Of a DNA stretch of 64,000 bases, positions 60,827 to 64,000 are shown in pieces. Source of the stretch: Oculatella sp. LEGE 06141 (GTDB lineage Bacteria > Cyanobacteriota > Cyanobacteriia > Elainellales > Elainellaceae); assembly GCF_015207605.1 (NCBI RefSeq), contig NZ_JADEWO010000009.1, positions 1 to 64,000 on the forward strand. Reading direction: 5' to 3'. Position numbers and translations under genes: made by a program. Below the pieces are notes generated by a model. That model saw only the letters and a list, made by a program, of their open reading frames with translations. It was not told the DNA's origin and ran no database searches. Position 1 is the first letter of the stretch, and the number at the start of each line of letters is the position of its first letter.

Positions 60827-62202
60827 CAATCAATTCTCCATAACTCAACTTCGGTAAAGATTTCGGAAATAGTTGCTTCCCCGCACGCTCCTCCCAAACC
60901 GCTGCCTGCGAAGGCATTAAGGCAGTAATGGCGGATCTCAAAGTCGGTATTTGCAGCGATCGTAAAAGTGCCTTGCAGCAAGGAAAGGGAGGCTACTACA
61001 TCAGTCGAGTTAGAGTAGCTTGGCTTGCCATCGATCGTTCGCGTCGAACTAGTTGCATTCCACAGAAAAATTCGATGAGCGTTAACCGCAATTCCGGGAG
61101 CAGACGCAAAAATGCGGTACGTGCCAGCTCTTAAGGTGAAGCGGTTTGAACTCAGGTTGGTGACATCGCCTGAGTTGGTAACAATCGAGTTCAGGGTTCG
61201 AGTCTGAATTCCTGCAAATGCTGACCCACCGTTTGTTCCTGATGCCTTACTATCCACAATTCGGGAATAGCGATGAACGCTATCTTTCACAAACTTGCAG
61301 TTCGCAACCCTCCCTCCATTCGTGGCGATCGCCACGTTCTGATCCTGATTGGGAGTAGTCGGGTTGCCCGTCAAAGCAGCATTGTTCAGCCGACTGACGA
61401 TTTCTGCAACTGTAAATGCTGTTGTTGCCAGTCGGGTTGTGTTATTCCCAACGGTTTGTGTTGGAGCAGTCGGATTCCCTGTTAATGCCGCATTGGCTAG
61501 GGGTGCTAGCGTCACCAGAAAATCTCGCACCGCATTCGCACTGGGTGCCCACAGCGCTCCATCCCACCCGGCTGAATTGAAGGCCGTATCCTGCCCCCCG
61601 GTGCCCCCTGAATCACCTTTCGCGCCAGATTGCATCCAGTTTGAGTTAGCGATCGCGGGTGTTTGGCCTGCGGCTGGAGTGGCGCTAATCCAAATCCAGC
61701 TCGATCCCGCATAAGAAACGCAGTCGTCAAGCTGATAGTGAGTTGCAGCGTTATATTCCCCCAGGTACCTCGGCCCACCTCGTAATGCTGCGGCGTATTG
61801 CTGATTTGTGGTCAACAGCCGCGCCAACCGAGCGATCGCCGTATCCAGGGAATCGGTGCTAACGCCAGTGGGAATCAGCTCTGAGAAGTCAACCGATGCC
61901 AAATTCGGGACAAAAGCGTGAAAGTCAATCAGCGGATCGTTGTCTAATCCGGTTTCAGTTGCAGCATTTGTTGCCCAAAACTGGAAATGATAGGTGACTC
62001 GCGCCGTCTCACTTTCGTGCAGGTTGATGTTGAGGTTGCTAGCAGTGGCAGCGATTGCAAACTTGTACAGGCGCGGCAAGACAGTGGTGTGAGGCGTTGT
62101 GGACGAATTCACAACTGCGCTATCAGCCTGCACCCAAAGTTGACCCGCTAGAAGCTGCCCTCCAGAATCCTGAAGAGTGCCTTTAATATTGCAAAGGGAC
62201 AT
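60826..62202 (-). CDS. Tail fibre protein with short fibre repeats
   Basis: The protein has 458 residues. The N-terminal domain (about 1-130) probably attaches to the baseplate. A carbohydrate-module-like stretch is YLGEYNAATHYQLDDCVSYA with WIWISATP. Two copies of the fibre repeat (NAALTGNPTAPTQTVGN and NAALTGNPTTPNQDQN, near 240-290) follow. The C-terminal 150 residues form a jelly-roll-like tip (FTLRAGTYRIFASAPGIAVN to EVELWRID). Typical long or short tail fibre layout. Confidence 0.75.
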   Translation of the reverse strand: MSLCNIKGTLQDSGGQLLAGQLWVQADSAVVNSSTTPHTTVLPRLYKFAIAATASNLNINLHESETARVTYHFQFWATNAATETGLDNDPLIDFHAFVPNLASVDFSELIPTGVSTDSLDTAIARLARLLTTNQQYAAALRGGPRYLGEYNAATHYQLDDCVSYAGSSWIWISATPAAGQTPAIANSNWMQSGAKGDSGGTGGQDTAFNSAGWDGALWAPSANAVRDFLVTLAPLANAALTGNPTAPTQTVGNNTTRLATTAFTVAEIVSRLNNAALTGNPTTPNQDQNVAIATNGGRVANCKFVKDSVHRYSRIVDSKASGTNGGSAFAGIQTRTLNSIVTNSGDVTNLSSNRFTLRAGTYRIFASAPGIAVNAHRIFLWNATSSTRTIDGKPSYSNSTDVVASLSLLQGTFTIAANTDFEIRHYCLNAFAGSGLGGACGEATISEIFTEVELWRID

Positions 62203-62205
62203 TTG

Positions 62206-62823
62206 TTAAGCCTCAAAAACCGGATCACCGCAGGCGCTGAAACCCACGTAAAAAGCGTCGTAACAGACCAGCGAATCGCAAAACGCAGGGGAATAAAGCC
62301 GATTCAGCTTCTCTGCCAGCTTGAACTCGGAACTCTCCCGCAGATATTTCAGTGGCAGCAGGAGATAATAAACCCATTCCGGGCTGCCCAACGTGCCTGG
62401 TAGTTCAGAAATGCCAACCAGGAATGAAGCTCCCAGCCAAACTTCATGATCGATATCAAATAGCTCAAGCAGGTAGGCTAAGACAACCTCGCTGCCTTTG
62501 TTTGCCCAGATATCAACGCCGTCGAAGGCGTTGGCAATGAGCGATCGCTTCACCTCGTCTGACCACGCCTTATCCCAGTACTCGCCAGTGAACCCGCAGA
62601 GCAGTCTCAGGAAATCCAGCCATGCCGGATCGCAAGTCGCGGGATTGAGCTGTCGGGGCAGATCGCCAACGGTAGTTTTGGTTGCAATTAGGAGTTCATC
62701 AAAGTAGACCGTTAACCAGTCTGCGATCGGTTCTCCTTCTTCTTTGCGGTAACCCTCATTGACTCCCGGCAGGCGGCTATAGATGGGGCGACCGGATTGC
62801 CACGCTTCATAGGTGCTAGACAT
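62206..62823 (-). CDS. P2 gpI-like tail protein
   Basis: The protein has about 205 residues; ATG 62823 overlaps the baseplate J stop. It is helical and Trp/Leu-rich (LPGVNEGYRKEEGEPIADWL, WLDFLRLLCGFTGEYWDKAW, LLELFDIDHEVWLGAS). Gene order J-I-fibre is that of P2-type baseplates. The gpI class links the baseplate wedge to the fibre. Confidence 0.65.
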   Translation of the reverse strand: MSSTYEAWQSGRPIYSRLPGVNEGYRKEEGEPIADWLTVYFDELLIATKTTVGDLPRQLNPATCDPAWLDFLRLLCGFTGEYWDKAWSDEVKRSLIANAFDGVDIWANKGSEVVLAYLLELFDIDHEVWLGASFLVGISELPGTLGSPEWVYYLLLPLKYLRESSEFKLAEKLNRLYSPAFCDSLVCYDAFYVGFSACGDPVFEA

Positions 62824-63982
62824 AGTCCTCACCCGCTCCCTTCAAGATGGCGTATTGATTGCCAATGTCATCAATCAGCGTGCAGTAAAGGCTGTGAGCC
62901 TTGGGCAGCGAGTAGGGGTAGGGCATTGGCAAGTTGGTCGTTTGCTCGTTTAGAGTCAATGCCTGTATATAGCCGATGCCCCCGGCCAGCCGCAGTGCGT
63001 ACTCCACCTCTTTGTGAATCACACTGCTGCCTGTAGAGAACTTAGTTGGCGCAAGATAATCTTGGTACGCTTCCCAGAGGCGTTGCGCCACATCGGTTGG
63101 ATCTTCTCCAACTCCAAGCTTTGCGACCAAATCTGCATCAACGTTGACTAGGTCGATCGAGCTGACATAGAGCGACGTGCCGATCTGCGTTCTAGGGGCG
63201 ATCGCTTCATAAACCTGGCTCAACTGAGCAGAATTTGCCGCCTCTCCACTCTGGTTGAGCATAAACAAATGAACTGCCCCAAGCTGGTAGCTGATCTTGT
63301 CTCCCGATAGGAGTCCGATCGCTTTTACAACTGAGCCTTCCCCTAGAACAGCTTTGGCTTCCTGCTCATAGTCATCCGCTGTGACAATGTTGCGACGGCG
63401 AATGGCATTCAACCCACGGGCGATCGCACTCTCTTGAGACTCCTCATCCGTTCCTCCAGCGGCGGCTTCCAGATTGATGACCGAGGCCAGATAGGTCAAC
63501 GGCTGGGTGAAGCGGGTGATGGTGTAGGCAGGCAGGTTGCTTGTTGTGCCGATCGCCTCTGCTGTAGCTGGTACCGTGCCGCTAATTCCACCAGGTGGGA
63601 TGGTGAGCAGGGCATTGGTTGTAAAAGTAACGCGGTTGCTGCTATCAGCGACCTGAAACCCCTGAGGAATCGTATAGGGTGTCGATAGAGGCTGAGCCAG
63701 GGTGAAGGTGACATTGACAGTTGCTTTGGTTCCTAGACGACGTTCAACGCCTGCATTCCTCAAAAACGCAATGAGCAGGGCTGCGGGCAGTTTGTTGACA
63801 TGCCACAACATCTCGGCGGCACAAAATCCCATCCCCTCAACAAAGACCCTCACCACGCTGCTGGTAGAGAAGTCGTTGAGCTTTCTCTCGCTGGCGTTAT
63901 AGGTTCTGACTAGCGATTGTTCTACAAGCTGGCGCTCATTCCTCGGATCTAGAACCGGGTATTCAAGTGGCTGGCTATCCAT
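62816..63982 (-). CDS. Baseplate J-like protein
   Basis: A complete 388-residue protein from ATG 63982. The pattern is that of the gpJ/gp47 class: an N-terminal helical part (LVRTYNASERKLNDFSTSSV), a beta domain with PQGFQVADSSNRVTFTT and IPPGGISGTVPATAEAIGT, then AGGTDEESQESAIARG and NIVTADDYEQEAKAV, an invariant-looking stretch. It forms the baseplate wedge of contractile tails. Its presence next to a siphovirus-type tail module argues for a second element. Confidence 0.8.
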   Translation of the reverse strand: MDSQPLEYPVLDPRNERQLVEQSLVRTYNASERKLNDFSTSSVVRVFVEGMGFCAAEMLWHVNKLPAALLIAFLRNAGVERRLGTKATVNVTFTLAQPLSTPYTIPQGFQVADSSNRVTFTTNALLTIPPGGISGTVPATAEAIGTTSNLPAYTITRFTQPLTYLASVINLEAAAGGTDEESQESAIARGLNAIRRRNIVTADDYEQEAKAVLGEGSVVKAIGLLSGDKISYQLGAVHLFMLNQSGEAANSAQLSQVYEAIAPRTQIGTSLYVSSIDLVNVDADLVAKLGVGEDPTDVAQRLWEAYQDYLAPTKFSTGSSVIHKEVEYALRLAGGIGYIQALTLNEQTTNLPMPYPYSLPKAHSLYCTLIDDIGNQYAILKGAGEDYV

Positions 63983-64000
63983 GTTCTAGGGGAAGCTAAT

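Overview
The window looks like cyanobacterial DNA: the HIP1 octamer GCGATCGC is dense throughout, and several families (CyRepA1-type replication protein, DUF3102, DUF4376, GIY-YIG and HNH proteins) are typical of filamentous cyanobacteria and their phages. Almost all of it is temperate-phage sequence. No IS element, rRNA or CRISPR array was seen. All names come from reading translated sequence by eye; no database search was run.

Layout. (1) About 0.2-32.3 kb is one leftward structural block of a long-tailed, non-contractile (siphovirus-like) phage, with a terminator at its far end (176-201). Read from right to left it holds small and large terminase, portal, MuF-like head protein, prohead protease, major capsid protein with a fused scaffold-like region, head-tail connectors, tail tube, G/GT tail chaperones with a lambda-type -1 frameshift, a 2,655-residue tape measure, Dit-like and Tal-like proteins, and fibre/adhesin genes. 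A small HTH gene sits inside the block on the other strand. (2) About 32.4-34.4 kb, leftward: a tyrosine recombinase and a DNA methyltransferase. (3) About 34.7-37.6 kb, rightward: a phage sigma factor, a DUF3102 protein and a small membrane/coiled-coil cassette that could be the holin/spanin part of lysis. No endolysin is visible. (4) About 37.6-40.0 kb: a leftward operon of small genes, divergent from an XRE regulator across a regulatory region with three half-sites 19 bp apart. (5) About 40.2-45.0 kb: a leftward operon with a membrane-tethered P-loop ATPase, two further membrane proteins and small acidic proteins. It diverges from an RHH regulator plus PAS-like protein across a 49-bp inverted repeat. 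(6) About 46-57.8 kb: small membrane and secreted proteins, two more regulators, then a rightward replication operon (CyRepA1-like DUF3854 helicase, HNH protein, large DUF3102 protein, small accessory genes) ending against a convergent integrase. (7) At 57.90-57.96 kb lies the 3' part of a tRNA-Ser(GCU), without its 5' half: an attachment-site core. (8) About 58.1-64 kb: leftward genes with a baseplate J-like protein, a P2 gpI-like tail protein, fibres and small proteins. This is a contractile-tail type baseplate, so it probably belongs to a second prophage abutting the first at the shared tRNA-Ser core.

How it works together. The siphovirus-like element has what it needs to integrate (int at the core), to replicate in a plasmid-like manner (CyRepA1-type Rep), to control its genes (several HTH/RHH regulators, its own sigma factor), and to build heads and tails. 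A phage-plasmid lifestyle is possible. A recurring GTRGGAAC element sits about 25-35 nt upstream of many of its genes, always in the sense orientation, and was not noticed in the 58-64 kb region.

The most notable items are the tape measure with embedded alpha/beta-hydrolase and HExxH motifs, the GTRGGAAC element, the uncharacterised ATPase/membrane operon, the Rep-bearing phage architecture, and the tandem-prophage junction.
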